The notes under the pieces: model-generated
The model's input: only the letters and a program-made list of their open reading frames with translations
Told to the model about the DNA's origin: nothing
Databases searched by the model: none
Shown here: piece by piece, positions 16,979 to 26,893 of the stretch
Layout: each line of letters begins with the position of its first letter
Position numbering within the stretch: the stretch's first letter is position 1
Position numbers and translations under genes: made by a program
NCBI RefSeq assembly: GCF_900106045.1
Contig: NZ_LT629802.1
Location: 1,054,001 to 1,118,000, forward strand
Reading direction: 5' to 3'
Length of the DNA: 64,000 bases
Origin: Pseudomonas mucidolens
Lineage (GTDB): Bacteria > Pseudomonadota > Gammaproteobacteria > Pseudomonadales > Pseudomonadaceae

Positions 16979-17752
16979 TTACACCCAGCCCTCCAGGCGC
17001 ATGGTCGCACGCACCAGGCGTTGCTCCTCCTGTTCGATCTCCTTGAGGTTGTCGCGGATGCTGTGAATGTGTTCTCGCGCAGCACGTTGGGCCTGCTCTG
17101 GCATGCGCTCGATGACCGCGTGATAGAGCCGTGCGTGCTGGCGGTCGATCTGGCGTTTCTGCAGGGGGCGGTGATAGAGGTTGTTGACCGACGCGAACAC
17201 GGTGCTGAGCATCAAGTCGGTCAACGACTGCAGGGTGTGCAGCAACACCGGATTGTGCGAGGCCTCGCAGACCGCGAGGTGGAAGGCGTGGTCCAGGCGG
17301 GCATGCTCGCGTGGCTCGATAGACGCTGACTGGCTGTGGGCGGCGAGCATTTCTTCGTAGCGTCGCGTCAGCAGGATGAAGTCCGCATCTGTGCCGCGCA
17401 AGGCGGCCAGGCGCGCCGACTCGGCTTCCAGTAGGGCGCGCACTTCCAGCAGATCAAACAGGGTGCGCGGCTGCGAGTTAAACAGGTGCATCAGCGGGCT
17501 GGCATCGCGGGCTCCGTTCAGCGTGGCAACCCGCGAGTCACGGCCATGGGCGGTGTCGATGATGCCGCGCCCGCGCAGCACCTTCAATCCTTCTCGCAGC
17601 GCCGAGCGGGAGATCCCCAATTTCTCGCACAGGCGGCGTTCCGAAGGCAGCGCCTGGCCGACCTTGAGCACGCCATCGACGATCAGTCGCTCAATCCGTT
17701 CGGCAACGACATCACTGACCTGGCGGCGAATGCCTGCTCTCTCTTCAAGCAT
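16979..17752 (-). CDS. glcC: Glycolate-operon regulator GlcC (GntR/FadR family)
   Basis: The 257-residue protein has a GntR winged helix (GVLKVGQALPSERRLCEKLG, then ISRSALREGLKVLRGRGII) and an FCD ligand domain rich in His/Asp. The sequence closely follows E. coli GlcC, which senses glycolate. I chose ATG at 17752 because GAGG sits 8 bases before it, and the length then matches GlcC (254). The TTG at 17770 lies in the operator and has no ribosome site. It is divergent from glcDEFG, with two palindromic sites between. Confidence 0.88.
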   Translation of the reverse strand: MLEERAGIRRQVSDVVAERIERLIVDGVLKVGQALPSERRLCEKLGISRSALREGLKVLRGRGIIDTAHGRDSRVATLNGARDASPLMHLFNSQPRTLFDLLEVRALLEAESARLAALRGTDADFILLTRRYEEMLAAHSQSASIEPREHARLDHAFHLAVCEASHNPVLLHTLQSLTDLMLSTVFASVNNLYHRPLQKRQIDRQHARLYHAVIERMPEQAQRAAREHIHSIRDNLKEIEQEEQRLVRATMRLEGWV

Positions 17753-17769
17753 CTTGAGTACCTCGGACA

Positions 17770-17784
17770 ACTGGTAGTACCAGT
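17770..17784. promoter_or_regulatory. Candidate GlcC operator 1
   Basis: ACTGGTAGTACCAGT is a palindrome with 6-bp arms and a 3-bp centre, of the TGGT-N3-ACCA form bound by FadR-type GntR regulators. It lies 18 bp upstream of the glcC start. Confidence 0.6.
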
Positions 17785-17877
17785 TTTAATTGGGCGAACA
17801 CGTACCTTCTAATATAGCTACCCATGCCTGTTTTTGCGGGGACATGACAGCGATTGCCTGGATGTCCGTTTGCAGAA

Positions 17878-17892
17878 ACTGGTCATACCAGT
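17878..17892. promoter_or_regulatory. Candidate GlcC operator 2
   Basis: ACTGGTCATACCAGT has the same arms as the site at 17770 with a different centre. It lies 110 bp upstream of glcD, and centre-to-centre distance between the two sites is 108 bp, close to ten helical turns. Confidence 0.6.
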
Positions 17893-18001
17893 ATGTGAGG
17901 TGATAGACGGCGGGACTGCAAGGCTCTACACATGAGCCACAACAAGCGGACCGGCTCGCTACCGGTGTCGCAAAAAACAATATCCAGCGAGAACGCCTGC
18001 C

Positions 18002-19501
18002 ATGAGTATTCTGTACGACGAGCGCGTCGATGGTGCGCTGCCCAAGGTCGACAAGGCCGCCTTGTTGGCTGAACTGCGTGAGCAGCTTCCGGACATGGCG
18101 GTGCTGCATACCCAGGAAGACCTCAAACCCTACGAATGCGACGGGCTCAGCGCCTACACCACCACGCCGATGATGGTGGTATTGCCTGAGCGCATCGAGC
18201 AAGTCGAGTGTCTGCTCAAACTCTGTTATCAGCGCAGTGTGCCCGTGGTGGCACGCGGGGCAGGGACGGGCTTGTCAGGCGGCGCGCTGCCGTTGGTCCA
18301 GGGGATCTTGCTGGTGATGGCGCGCTTCAAGCACATCCTTGAGGTCAATCCAGAGGGCCGCTTTGCGCGCGTCCAGCCTGGTGTTCGCAACCTGGCTATC
18401 TCCCAGGCCGCCGCCCCTTATGACCTGTATTACGCGCCCGATCCGTCCTCGCAGATCGCCTGTTCGATCGGCGGAAACGTCGCCGAGAATGCCGGTGGCG
18501 TGCACTGCCTGAAATATGGCCTGACCGTGCACAACTTACTCAAGATAGACATTCTCAGCGTTGAAGGCGAGCGCATGACGCTGGGCAGCGATGCCCTGGA
18601 TTCGCCAGGCTTCGATCTGCTCGCCTTGTTCACCGGTTCCGAAGGCATGCTTGGGATCATCACCGAGGTCACGGTCAAGCTGCTGCCCAAGCCGCAGGTG
18701 GCGAAAGTGCTGCTGGCCAGCTTTGACTCGGTGGAAAACGCCGGGCACGCGGTCGCGGAAATCATCGCGGCGGGCATCATCCCGGGCGGCCTGGAGATGA
18801 TGGACAACCTGGCAATTCGCGCTGCCGAGGACTTTATTCACGCCGGTTATCCGGTGGATGCCGAGGCCATCCTGTTGTGCGAGCTGGATGGCGTGGAAGC
18901 CGACGTGCAGGACGAGTGCGAACGTGTCCGCGCGGTACTGGACAAGGCCGGTGCCACTGAAGTACGCATGGCCCGCGATGAGGTTGAGCGCGTCAAGTTC
19001 TGGGCGGGGCGCAAGAACGCCTTCCCCGCGGTAGGACGTATCTCAGCGGATTACTACTGCATGGATGGCACCATCCCGCGTCGCGAACTCCCCGGTGTAC
19101 TCAAGGGCATCCGTGAGCTGTCCGAGGCGTTCGGCCTGCGGGTGGCCAACGTGTTCCATGCCGGCGACGGCAACATGCATCCACTGATTCTGTTTGATGC
19201 CAACCAGCCCGGCGAGCTGGAGCGCGCCGAGTCCCTGGGCGGCAAGATCCTCGAACTCTGCGTCAAGGTGGGCGGCAGCATCACCGGCGAACATGGCGTG
19301 GGACGCGAGAAGATCAATCAAATGTGTGTTCAATTCAACAACGACGAACTGACCCTGTTCCACGCGGTGAAAGCCGCCTTCGATCCAAATGGCTTGCTCA
19401 ACCCCGGCAAGAACATTCCGACCCTGCACCGCTGTGCCGAATTCGGTGCGATGCACGTGCACCACGGCAAGCTACCTTTTCCTGAACTGGAGCGCTTCTA
19501 A
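18002..19501 (+). CDS. glcD: Glycolate oxidase subunit GlcD
   Basis: The 499-residue FAD-binding subunit of glycolate oxidase, the same length as E. coli GlcD. The FAD-binding type 4 (PCMH) domain has PVVARGAGTGLSGGALP at about residues 81-97 and IGGNVAENAGGVHCLKYG at about 157-174. The C-terminal FAD-oxidase domain ends with GSITGEHGVGREK (about 424-436). With GlcE and GlcF it oxidises glycolate to glyoxylate and passes electrons to the respiratory chain. The stop overlaps the glcE start by one base. Confidence 0.95.
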   Translation: MSILYDERVDGALPKVDKAALLAELREQLPDMAVLHTQEDLKPYECDGLSAYTTTPMMVVLPERIEQVECLLKLCYQRSVPVVARGAGTGLSGGALPLVQGILLVMARFKHILEVNPEGRFARVQPGVRNLAISQAAAPYDLYYAPDPSSQIACSIGGNVAENAGGVHCLKYGLTVHNLLKIDILSVEGERMTLGSDALDSPGFDLLALFTGSEGMLGIITEVTVKLLPKPQVAKVLLASFDSVENAGHAVAEIIAAGIIPGGLEMMDNLAIRAAEDFIHAGYPVDAEAILLCELDGVEADVQDECERVRAVLDKAGATEVRMARDEVERVKFWAGRKNAFPAVGRISADYYCMDGTIPRRELPGVLKGIRELSEAFGLRVANVFHAGDGNMHPLILFDANQPGELERAESLGGKILELCVKVGGSITGEHGVGREKINQMCVQFNNDELTLFHAVKAAFDPNGLLNPGKNIPTLHRCAEFGAMHVHHGKLPFPELERF

Positions 19502-20565
19502 TGGTCATGCAGCCTGACTGCGACGCCAGCGAGGCACTGCTGGAACAGGTCAATCACGCCCTCAACAATTCGTGTGCATTGCGCATTCAAGGTGGCAACA
19601 GCAAGGCGTTTCTCGGTCGCAAGGTCGAAGGCGAAGTGCTCGATACCCGTGCCCATCGCGGCATCGTCAGCTACGACCCGACCGAGTTGGTGATCACCGC
19701 GCGCGCCGGCACGCCGCTGGCGGAGTTGGAAGCGGCGCTGGATGCGGCGGGGCAGATGCTCACTTGCGAGCCTGCGCAGTTCGACGGCGCCGCGACCCTT
19801 GGCGGAATGGTTGCAGCAGGTCTGTCGGGCCCGCGGCGGCCCTGGTCCGGCGCGGTGCGTGATCTGGTCCTGGGCACTCGCTTGATCAGCGGAACGGGCA
19901 AGCACCTGCGTTTTGGTGGCGAGGTGATGAAGAACGTTGCCGGCTACGACCTGTCGCGCCTGCTGGCCGGTAGCCTTGGCTGCCTGGGGGTGATAACCGA
20001 GGTGTCACTCAAAGTGCTGCCCAAGCCGCGCCAATGCCTCAGTCTGCGCCTGGAGATGGACGTTGCCCTGGCCCTGCGCAAACTCGCCGAGTGGGGCCGG
20101 CAACCTATTCCACTGAGCGCTGCCAGTCATGATGGGCGGGCTTTGCACCTGCGCCTGGAAGGCGGTGAAGGCTCGGTGGCGGCCGCACGCGAGCGCCTCG
20201 GCGGTGAACTATTTGCGAACACCTATTGGGCTGATCTGCGTGAGCAACGCCTGGATTTCTTCGCCGACCCACGACCGCTGTGGCGGTTATCGTTACCGCC
20301 CAACAGCGCAGTGCTGGCGCTGCCGGGTGAGCAGTTGATCGATTGGGGTGGCGCCCAGCGCTGGCTGAAATGCGCTGCCGATGCCGCGCTGATCCGCCAG
20401 ACCGTCGCCGAAGTCGGTGGCCACGCCACCTGCTTCACTGCCGGCCACTGTGACAGTCCGTTCCACCCACTGGCCGCGCCGTTGCTGCGCTACCACCAAC
20501 AGCTGAAAAACCGACTCGATCCCCAGGGCATTTTCAACCCTGGTCGTCTGTATTGTGAGGTGTAG
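19501..20565 (+). CDS. glcE: Glycolate oxidase subunit GlcE
   Basis: The 354-residue second flavin-type subunit shares the PCMH fold with GlcD: ITARAGTPLAELEAAL near 64-79 and FDGAATLGGMVAAGLSG near 97-113. It is shorter and ends LDPQGIFNPGRLY, as GlcE proteins do. It overlaps glcD (TAATG) and is followed after 2 bp by glcF, so the three subunits are made together. Confidence 0.95.
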   Translation: MVMQPDCDASEALLEQVNHALNNSCALRIQGGNSKAFLGRKVEGEVLDTRAHRGIVSYDPTELVITARAGTPLAELEAALDAAGQMLTCEPAQFDGAATLGGMVAAGLSGPRRPWSGAVRDLVLGTRLISGTGKHLRFGGEVMKNVAGYDLSRLLAGSLGCLGVITEVSLKVLPKPRQCLSLRLEMDVALALRKLAEWGRQPIPLSAASHDGRALHLRLEGGEGSVAAARERLGGELFANTYWADLREQRLDFFADPRPLWRLSLPPNSAVLALPGEQLIDWGGAQRWLKCAADAALIRQTVAEVGGHATCFTAGHCDSPFHPLAAPLLRYHQQLKNRLDPQGIFNPGRLYCEV

Positions 20566-20567
20566 CC

Positions 20568-21785
20568 GTGCAGACCAACCTGAGTGAGCAGGCCAGACAA
20601 CTGCCGCGCGCCGAGGAAGCCGAACGCATCCTGCGAAGTTGTGTGCATTGCGGCTTCTGCAACGCGACCTGCCCGACCTACCAACTCATTGGCGACGAGC
20701 TGGACGGCCCGCGTGGGCGCATTTACCTGATCAAGCAAGTGTTGGAAGGCCACGAAGTCACGACCAAGACCCAACTGCACCTGGACCGCTGCCTGAGCTG
20801 TCGTAACTGTGAAACCACCTGCCCATCGGGTGTGCAGTACCATAATCTGTTGGATATCGGCCGTGCTGTAGTCGACGCCGCCGTGCCGCGTCCGTTGGCT
20901 CAGCGCGTGTTGCGGGAAAGCTTGCGTGCCGTGGTACCCCGTGCGGCGTTGTTCAAAGGGTTGATCCAGGCTGGTCAGGTTTTCCGTGCGCTGTTGCCGA
21001 GCCACCTCAAGGACAAGTTGCCGCGCACTGCACGTGCCGCCAAGCCACGCCCCGAACCCCGGCATGCACGCCGTGTGCTGATGCTCGAGGGCTGCGTGCA
21101 GCCAGGCCTGGCACCCAACACCAACGCCGCCACGACGCGGGTGCTCGATCGCCTCGGGATCAGCGTCACGCCGATCAATGAAGCCGGTTGCTGCGGTGCG
21201 GTGGACTACCACCTCGACGCCCAGGCGCAAGGCTTGCAGCGTGCACGGCAGAACATCGATGCCTGGTGGCCCGCCATCGAGCAAGGTGCCGAGGCTATTG
21301 TGCAGACCGCCAGCGGTTGCGGCGCTTTCGTCAAGGAGTACGGGCACCTGCTGGCGCAAGACCCGGCGTATGCCGAGAAGGCCCGGCGCGTCAGTACGCT
21401 GGCCAAAGACCTGGTTGAGGTGATCGGCGCAGAACCTCTGGAGCCGCTCGGCATACACGCCGACCAGCGCCTGGCCTTCCATTGTCCCTGCACTCTGCAG
21501 CATGCACAGCAGCTCGGGGGCGCAGTGGAAAGCCTGCTCACACGCCTTGGTTTCGGCCTGACTGCCGTGCCTGACAGCCACCTGTGTTGCGGCTCGGCCG
21601 GCACCTATTCGTTAACCCAGCCGGCGCTCTCCAGGCAGTTGCGCGACAGCAAACTCAACGCTCTTGAAAGCGGCAAGCCGCAGGTGATTGTCACCGCCAA
21701 CATTGGCTGCCAGATCCATCTCGACGGCGCCGGTCGCACCCCTGTGCGGCACTGGATCGAACTCGTCGAAGAAGCCTTGAACTAA
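20568..21785 (+). CDS. glcF: Glycolate oxidase iron-sulfur subunit GlcF
   Basis: The 405-residue protein has two 4Fe-4S motifs at the N-terminus, CVHCGFCNATCP (about 26-37) and CLSCRNCETTCP (about 76-87). Two CCG-type cysteine domains follow (GCCGAVDYH near 208 and LCCGSAGTY near 344). It carries electrons from GlcD/GlcE to the quinone pool at the membrane. The start GTG at 20568 follows the glcE stop by 2 bp. Confidence 0.95.
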   Translation: MQTNLSEQARQLPRAEEAERILRSCVHCGFCNATCPTYQLIGDELDGPRGRIYLIKQVLEGHEVTTKTQLHLDRCLSCRNCETTCPSGVQYHNLLDIGRAVVDAAVPRPLAQRVLRESLRAVVPRAALFKGLIQAGQVFRALLPSHLKDKLPRTARAAKPRPEPRHARRVLMLEGCVQPGLAPNTNAATTRVLDRLGISVTPINEAGCCGAVDYHLDAQAQGLQRARQNIDAWWPAIEQGAEAIVQTASGCGAFVKEYGHLLAQDPAYAEKARRVSTLAKDLVEVIGAEPLEPLGIHADQRLAFHCPCTLQHAQQLGGAVESLLTRLGFGLTAVPDSHLCCGSAGTYSLTQPALSRQLRDSKLNALESGKPQVIVTANIGCQIHLDGAGRTPVRHWIELVEEALN

Positions 21786-21797
21786 CCGGAGAAGAGC

Positions 21798-22199
21798 ATG
21801 CTCAGCAAATCCGTATTGAGTCAGGCCGAGGTCAGCAAAATGCTCGCCGCCGCCCGCAGCGAAGCCGAGAAAAACCACTGGGCCGTGAGCATCAGTGTGG
21901 TCGACGATGGCGGTCACCCGCTGGCCCTGGAACGCCTCGACGGCAGTGCACCGATCACGGCCTACATCGCCAGCGAGAAGGCGCGCAGTGCCGCCCTCGG
22001 CCGTCGCGAAACCAAAGGCTATGAAGAGATGGTCAATGGCGGACGTAGCGCGTTTCTGTCCGCGCCGCTGCTGACCTCGCTGGAAGGTGGTGTGCCGGTG
22101 ATTGTTGACGGCCAGGTGATTGGCGCGGTGGGCGTTTCCGGGGTCAAGGCCGATCAAGACGCACACGTGGCCAAAGCCGCTATTGCCGCCCTGAGTTGA
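21798..22199 (+). CDS. glcG: GlcG/HbpS family heme-binding-type protein
   Basis: The 133-residue protein matches the GlcG/HbpS (DUF336) family: VSISVVDDGGHPLALERLDG near 31-50, VNGGRSAFLSAPLL near 77-90 and IGAVGVSGVKADQDAHVAKA near 110-129. Family members bind heme or small ligands; its task in glycolate use is not settled. It follows glcF by 12 bp with a CCGGAGAAG ribosome site. Confidence 0.9.
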   Translation: MLSKSVLSQAEVSKMLAAARSEAEKNHWAVSISVVDDGGHPLALERLDGSAPITAYIASEKARSAALGRRETKGYEEMVNGGRSAFLSAPLLTSLEGGVPVIVDGQVIGAVGVSGVKADQDAHVAKAAIAALS

Positions 22200-22245
22200 T
22201 TCCAGAAGCTGGAGCTTCGGTGTTAACCGGGTGCAGCACAACCGA

Positions 22246-22270
22246 CCCCGGCAGCCCATGGCTGCCGGGG
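22246..22270. terminator. Stem-loop after glcG
   Basis: CCCCGGCAGCC-ATG-type hairpin: CCCCGGCAGC pairs with GCTGCCGGGG around CCATG, without a T-run. It may reduce read-through or set the glcG/permease ratio. A smaller GAAGCT-GG-AGCTTC hairpin lies at 22206-22219. Confidence 0.4.
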
Positions 22271-22398
22271 CTCTCGAGCATGAGCGCGGCGACCGGTGAT
22301 CCCTGTCGTCGTGGTTCGCGGAGCACCTGTGCTCTCGATGCGTGGCGCCGGAGACCCCCGGCAAACTGTGGTTCACAACAATAAAAAGGAACCAAACC

Positions 22399-24099
22399 AT
22401 GAGTCAAACGCTGCTGTCCATCCTGGCATTTGTGCCGCTGGTACTGGCGGGTGTGTTGCTGATCGGCTTTCGCTGGCCAGCCAAATACGCCATGCCGGTC
22501 GTCTTCGTGCTTACCGCACTGATCGGCCTTGGGGCCTGGGACATGACGTTCAATCGAGTCCTGGCTTCCACGCTACAGGGCCTCGTCCTCACGGCGGCAA
22601 TCCTGTGGATTGTCTTCGGCGCCATTCTGCTGCTCAACACCCTTAAACATTCTGGCGGCATCAGCGCTATTCGCCGCGGCTTCGCCACTATCAGTCCTGA
22701 TCGTCGGGTTCAGGCGTTGATCGTGGCCTGGTTGTTCGGCTGCTTCATCGAGGGCGCCTCCGGCTTCGGCACACCTGCCGCGGTGGTTGCTCCGCTGATG
22801 GTCGCGCTGGGCTTCCCGGCCATGGCCGCCGTCGTCCTGGGCATGCTGGTGCAGTCCACGCCGGTTTCCTTTGGTGCGGTCGGCACGCCGATGGTGGTTG
22901 GCGTCACGGGCGGCCTTGACCAGAGCGGGCTCAGCGCGCAACTGGCGGCATTGGGAAGCAACTGGGAGGTATTCTTCCAACTGATTGTCTCGCGGGTGGC
23001 GATCGTCCATGCCCTCTGTGGGATCCTCATGCCACTGATCATGGTCAGCATCATGACGCGCTTTTTCGGCAAGAACCAATCCTGGCGCGAAGGCTTGGAG
23101 ATGGCGCCGTTTGCGATTTTCACCGGCCTCGCTTTTGTCATTCCTTACGCCGCCGCCGGCGTGTTCCTCGGTCCGGAATTCCCCTCGATGATTGGTGCCT
23201 TGGTGGGCCTGAGCATTGTAATCCCCGCAGTCAAAGCCGGTTTCCTGCTACCTAAGACCACCTGGGATTTTGCCCCGGCCAGCGAGTGGCCAGCCGAGTG
23301 GATGGGCAAGATCGAGATGAAAATCGACGAAATGGCCGGCAAGCAGGCGATTTCCGTGCCTATGGCTTGGGCGCCCTATGTACTGCTGGCCGTGCTGTTG
23401 GTGCTGTCGCGCAATATTGCGCCACTGAAAACCTGGCTGCTGTCACTGAGCTTCGGCTGGACGGATATTCTGGGGGAGACAGGTGTGTCCGCCAGCCTGG
23501 AATTGCTTTACCTGCCAGGTGGCCTGCTCTGCGTGGTTTCGCTGATGACCTTTTTCCTGCACCGCATGCGTGCCGGGGAGTGGGTAGCGGCCTTCAGCGA
23601 ATCGAGCAAAACCTTGTTCGGCGCGGGGTTCGTGTTGATTTTCACCATTCCCATGGTGCGTATCCTGATCAACTCAGGGGTGAACGCGTCGGACCTGGTG
23701 TCGATGCCGGTAGCGATGGCGCGACTGGTCGCAGACAGTGTCGGCAGTGTGTACCCGATCTTCGCCCCGGCGGTGGGCGCGCTGGGTGCGTTCATTGCCG
23801 GTTCCAATACTGTGTCCAACTTGATGCTGGCGCAGTTCCAGTTCAACACTGCGCAACTGTTGGGCCTCTCTGGCGCACTGATGGTAGCGTTGCAATCGGT
23901 GGGCGCGGCGGCCGGTAACATGATCGCCATCCACAACGTGGTGGCGGCGTCAGCGACGGTCGGCCTGTTGGGACGCGAAGGGATCACCCTGCGCAAGACC
24001 CTGCTGCCAACCCTGTACTACATCATCCTGGCCGGTATCATCGGCATGATCGGCTTCTATCTCCTGGGTATCAGCGACCCACTGCAAGTGAAGCCCTGA
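22399..24099 (+). CDS. glcA: Glycolate/L-lactate permease (LctP family)
   Basis: The 566-residue inner-membrane protein has about 13 hydrophobic segments and LctP family blocks: [19 protein letters not shown] near 116-134, [18 protein letters not shown] near 152-169 and [18 protein letters not shown] near 464-481. E. coli GlcA and LldP take up glycolate and lactate. Its place at the end of the glc operon makes glycolate the likely substrate. The start at 22399 has AAAAGGA 8 bases upstream; the frame upstream to 22342 runs through the leader and is not used. Confidence 0.9.
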   Translation: MSQTLLSILAFVPLVLAGVLLIGFRWPAKYAMPVVFVLTALIGLGAWDMTFNRVLASTLQGLVLTAAILWIVFGAILLLNTLKHSGGISAIRRGFATISPDRRVQALIVAWLFGCFIEGASGFGTPAAVVAPLMVALGFPAMAAVVLGMLVQSTPVSFGAVGTPMVVGVTGGLDQSGLSAQLAALGSNWEVFFQLIVSRVAIVHALCGILMPLIMVSIMTRFFGKNQSWREGLEMAPFAIFTGLAFVIPYAAAGVFLGPEFPSMIGALVGLSIVIPAVKAGFLLPKTTWDFAPASEWPAEWMGKIEMKIDEMAGKQAISVPMAWAPYVLLAVLLVLSRNIAPLKTWLLSLSFGWTDILGETGVSASLELLYLPGGLLCVVSLMTFFLHRMRAGEWVAAFSESSKTLFGAGFVLIFTIPMVRILINSGVNASDLVSMPVAMARLVADSVGSVYPIFAPAVGALGAFIAGSNTVSNLMLAQFQFNTAQLLGLSGALMVALQSVGAAAGNMIAIHNVVAASATVGLLGREGITLRKTLLPTLYYIILAGIIGMIGFYLLGISDPLQVKP

Positions 24100-24106
24100 A
24101 TACACC

Positions 24107-24140
24107 TGCCGGCAGCCCGCTAACCGGCGGGTTGCCGGCA
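24107..24140. terminator. Strong hairpin after glcA
   Basis: TGCCGGCA-G-CCCGC (24107 onward) pairs with GCGGG-T-TGCCGGCA (to 24140). There is no T-run, so it could also be a REP-like palindrome serving as an RNA 3' end. Confidence 0.5.
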
Positions 24141-24160
24141 AGCCCCTCGCTACAACAGCG

Positions 24161-24186
24161 GTATCAGGCGCTTCACTTGCTTAACT
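24161..24186. repeat. 26-bp fragment shared with the MITE-like element
   Basis: The 26 bases from GTATCAGGCG to GCTTAACT are identical to 46654-46679, inside the end of the inverted-repeat element in the leu region. Here only this solo end is present, lying next to the glcA hairpin. Confidence 0.7.
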
Positions 24187-24210
24187 AGCATTGAGCGGGT
24201 TGTTTTGCAC

Positions 24211-25602
24211 TCAGCGGCGATTCAGCCATACCGTCTGGGCATTACAGAACTCCCGCACACCAAAGTGCGACAACTCGCGGCCAAAACCACTCTTTTTCAC
24301 ACCCCCAAATGCCACCCGTGGGTCGGAGACGCTGTAGGCATTGATAAAGATCCCGCCGGTTTCCAGTTGGTTGGCGATGTGCCGTGCCTGCTCCGCGTCG
24401 GTGGTGAACACACTGGCCGTCAGTCCGAACTCGCTGTCGTTGGCCAGGGCCACGGCGTGCTCGGCATCGCGGGCGGTGATGATGGAGGCCACGGGACCGA
24501 ACAGTTCCTGTCTGAACGAGGTCATCTGGTCGGTGACGTTGGCCAGTACCGTCGGTGCGTAGTAGTTGCCAGCCCCTTCGATTTTATGCCCGCCCAGCAG
24601 CAGGCTGGCGCCTTCTTCGAGGGTGGCCTGGACTTGGCCGTGCAGTTCATCGCGCAGGTCGAAGCGGGCCATGGGGCCAATGTAAGTGTCGATCGACGTC
24701 GGGTCACCCATCACCAGTTGACGGCTGGCTTCGACGAATCTGGCGGTGAAGGCGTGCACCACGCCTTCTTCGATAATCAGGCGCTTGGCGGCGGCGCAGA
24801 CCTGTCCGGAGTTCTGGAAGCGGCCGATCACAGCGGCCTGGACCGCTTCGTCGAGGTTGGCGTCGTTGAGCACGATAAACGGGTCGGAGCCACCCAGTTC
24901 CAGCACGCATTTCTTCAGCGCCGCGCCGGCCTGGGAGCCGATAGCGATGCCGGCGCGCACGCTGCCGGTAAGGGTGACAGCAGCGATGCGTGGGTCGGCG
25001 ATGGCACTGGACACGCCGTCCTGGGTGACATTGATCACTTCGAACAGACCGTCGGCGAAACCCGCGCGCTGAAAGACTTGTTGCATCAGGTACGCGCTGC
25101 CCATCACATTCGGCGCGTGTTTAAGCACGTAAGTGTTGCCGCTGAGCAGGGTTGGCACGGCGCCGCGCAGTACTTGCCAGACTGGGAAATTCCACGGCAT
25201 CACCGCGAGGATCGGGCCCAGCGGGCGATATTCGATATGTGCCTCACCGTTGTCCACCAGGGTCGGCTCCGGGGCGAGCATTGCCGGGCCGTGGGCCGCA
25301 TACCATTCACAGAGCCCCGCGCATTTTCCGATTTCGGCGCGGGCCTGGGCAATGGGTTTGCCCATTTCCAGGGTAATCATCTGCGCCATCGTTTCCGCCT
25401 GATCGCGCAGGGTCGCGGCCAGCGCCAGCATCAACTCGGCGCGTTGTCCGACCGGCGTATGGCGCCAAGCGCGGAAGGCATCGGTGGCGCGGGTGAGGGC
25501 TGCGTCCAGTTGCGATGCGGTTTCGTAGGGATAGCTGCCGACGGTTTCGCCTGTGGCGGGATTGATCGACAGGGCGTGGGTCTGGTGCGAAATAGCGTGC
25601 AT
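24211..25602 (-). CDS. Aldehyde dehydrogenase, probably succinate-semialdehyde dehydrogenase (Sad-like)
   Basis: The 463-residue NAD(P)-dependent dehydrogenase has MPWNFPVWQVLR (about 135-146), the catalytic Glu235 in VLELGG and the catalytic Cys269 in NSGQVCAAAKR. Length and sequence fit the E. coli Sad/YneI type (462 residues), which oxidises succinate semialdehyde to succinate. The substrate is inferred. It is divergent from a LysR regulator. Confidence 0.85.
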   Translation of the reverse strand: MHAISHQTHALSINPATGETVGSYPYETASQLDAALTRATDAFRAWRHTPVGQRAELMLALAATLRDQAETMAQMITLEMGKPIAQARAEIGKCAGLCEWYAAHGPAMLAPEPTLVDNGEAHIEYRPLGPILAVMPWNFPVWQVLRGAVPTLLSGNTYVLKHAPNVMGSAYLMQQVFQRAGFADGLFEVINVTQDGVSSAIADPRIAAVTLTGSVRAGIAIGSQAGAALKKCVLELGGSDPFIVLNDANLDEAVQAAVIGRFQNSGQVCAAAKRLIIEEGVVHAFTARFVEASRQLVMGDPTSIDTYIGPMARFDLRDELHGQVQATLEEGASLLLGGHKIEGAGNYYAPTVLANVTDQMTSFRQELFGPVASIITARDAEHAVALANDSEFGLTASVFTTDAEQARHIANQLETGGIFINAYSVSDPRVAFGGVKKSGFGRELSHFGVREFCNAQTVWLNRR

Positions 25603-25704
25603 GGCGCCGTCCTGCTGAATGAATGGGTTGAAGACAGGATAGGGGGCTGTATCTTTTCTTAAACTGAATAATATTAAGTAATACGTTCACGATTGGAGAA
25701 TGAC

Positions 25705-26577
25705 TTGGATCTTGTGCAGCTGGAAATTTTCAAGGCTGTTGCCGAACAAGGCAGCATCAGCGCCGCCTCGCAGTTGATTCATCGGGTGCCGTCGAACCTG
25801 ACCACACGCATCAAGCAACTGGAGCAGGATTTGGGCGTGGCGTTGTTCATTCGCGAGAAGAGCCGCCTGCGGCTGTCACCGGCGGGGTGGAATTTCCTTG
25901 GGTATGCGCGGCGCATTCTCGATCTGGTGCAAGAGGCCCGCGCGACGGTGGCGGGGGAGGAGCCCCAGGGCGCGTTTGCCCTGGGTTCGCTGGAAAGCAC
26001 CGCAGCGGTGCGGATTCCGGCCCTGCTCGCCGCGTATAACCAGAAGTACGCCAAGGTGGAGCTGGACCTGAGCACCGGGCCGTCTGGGACGATGATCGAG
26101 GGCGTGTTGTCCGGACGGCTTACTGCGGCGTTTGTCGATGGACCGGTGTTGCATGCGACCCTGGAAGGCGTGGCGGTGTTTGAAGAGGAGATGGTGATGA
26201 TAGCGCCACTGCATCACGCGCCAATCACTCGGGGGCAGGATGTGAATGGCGAGAACATCTATACCTTTCGATCAAACTGTTCGTACCGACATCATTTCGA
26301 GCGCTGGTTTTCACTGGATGGCGCGGTGCCGGGCAAGATCTTCGAGATTGAGTCGTACCACGGCATGCTTGCGTGCGTCAGCGCCGGGGCTGGACTGGCG
26401 CTGATGCCCCGCAGCATGTTGGAGAGCATGCCGGGATTTGCCGCGGTGAGTGTATGGCCGCTGACGGACAGCTTCCGGGTATTGCATACCTGGCTGATCT
26501 GGCGGCGTGGGACGGTGTCACAGAGCCTGAACAGCTTTGTGCGCCTGCTCGAAGAACGTGCCTTGACCCAGCCATAG
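25705..26577 (+). CDS. LysR-family transcriptional regulator
   Basis: The 290-residue protein has an N-terminal helix-turn-helix ([20 protein letters not shown], then [18 protein letters not shown]) and a LysR substrate-binding domain. The start chosen is TTG at 25705, with GGAG 6 bases before it; this gives the usual LysR beginning [15 protein letters not shown] at 25693 has no such site. It is divergent from the aldehyde dehydrogenase gene and probably regulates it. Confidence 0.88.
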   Translation: MDLVQLEIFKAVAEQGSISAASQLIHRVPSNLTTRIKQLEQDLGVALFIREKSRLRLSPAGWNFLGYARRILDLVQEARATVAGEEPQGAFALGSLESTAAVRIPALLAAYNQKYAKVELDLSTGPSGTMIEGVLSGRLTAAFVDGPVLHATLEGVAVFEEEMVMIAPLHHAPITRGQDVNGENIYTFRSNCSYRHHFERWFSLDGAVPGKIFEIESYHGMLACVSAGAGLALMPRSMLESMPGFAAVSVWPLTDSFRVLHTWLIWRRGTVSQSLNSFVRLLEERALTQP

Positions 26578-26607
26578 AAACCCGAGCCGGTGCACGTTAC
26601 GTGCCGG

Positions 26608-26817
26608 CTAGCCGCCAAATTGCAAAGTGCCCATGGCCAGCCTGGCGAACAGTGCCGTGGCGCCCAATTGCACCAGCCAGAGCGCCAGGCCGCCGAGAAA
26701 AACCCCAAGGGCCACCTGCAACACCAGGCTTTTCTGGCGCTTCGCGTGGGGGACACGGGGAGTGAAGTGCTCCAGCTCGTCGCGGTCGGCACGCAGGTTC
26801 AGGTCGTCATTTCGCAT
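26608..26817 (-). CDS. Small single- or double-pass membrane protein
   Basis: A 69-residue protein with a charged N-terminus (MRNDDLNLRADRDELEHFTP) and a hydrophobic C-terminal half, [20 protein letters not shown] then GATALFARLAM. I do not know a function. It lies between the LysR gene and the tyrB terminator. The coding call rests on the clear cytoplasmic/membrane layout and a weak GACGAG ribosome site. Confidence 0.6.
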   Translation of the reverse strand: MRNDDLNLRADRDELEHFTPRVPHAKRQKSLVLQVALGVFLGGLALWLVQLGATALFARLAMGTLQFGG

Positions 26818-26893
26818 GGTGATCTCGTCGCAAGGGGCGGTTGTTTCATCAGTCTAGGGGCTGCGTGCTGGAAAAAGGAGTTTTCTGCGTACT

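Noticed and set aside
24205..25662. 485-residue open frame antisense to the aldehyde dehydrogenase
   Set aside because: The opposite strand has full catalytic motifs; this frame has no ribosome site and no recognisable motif.
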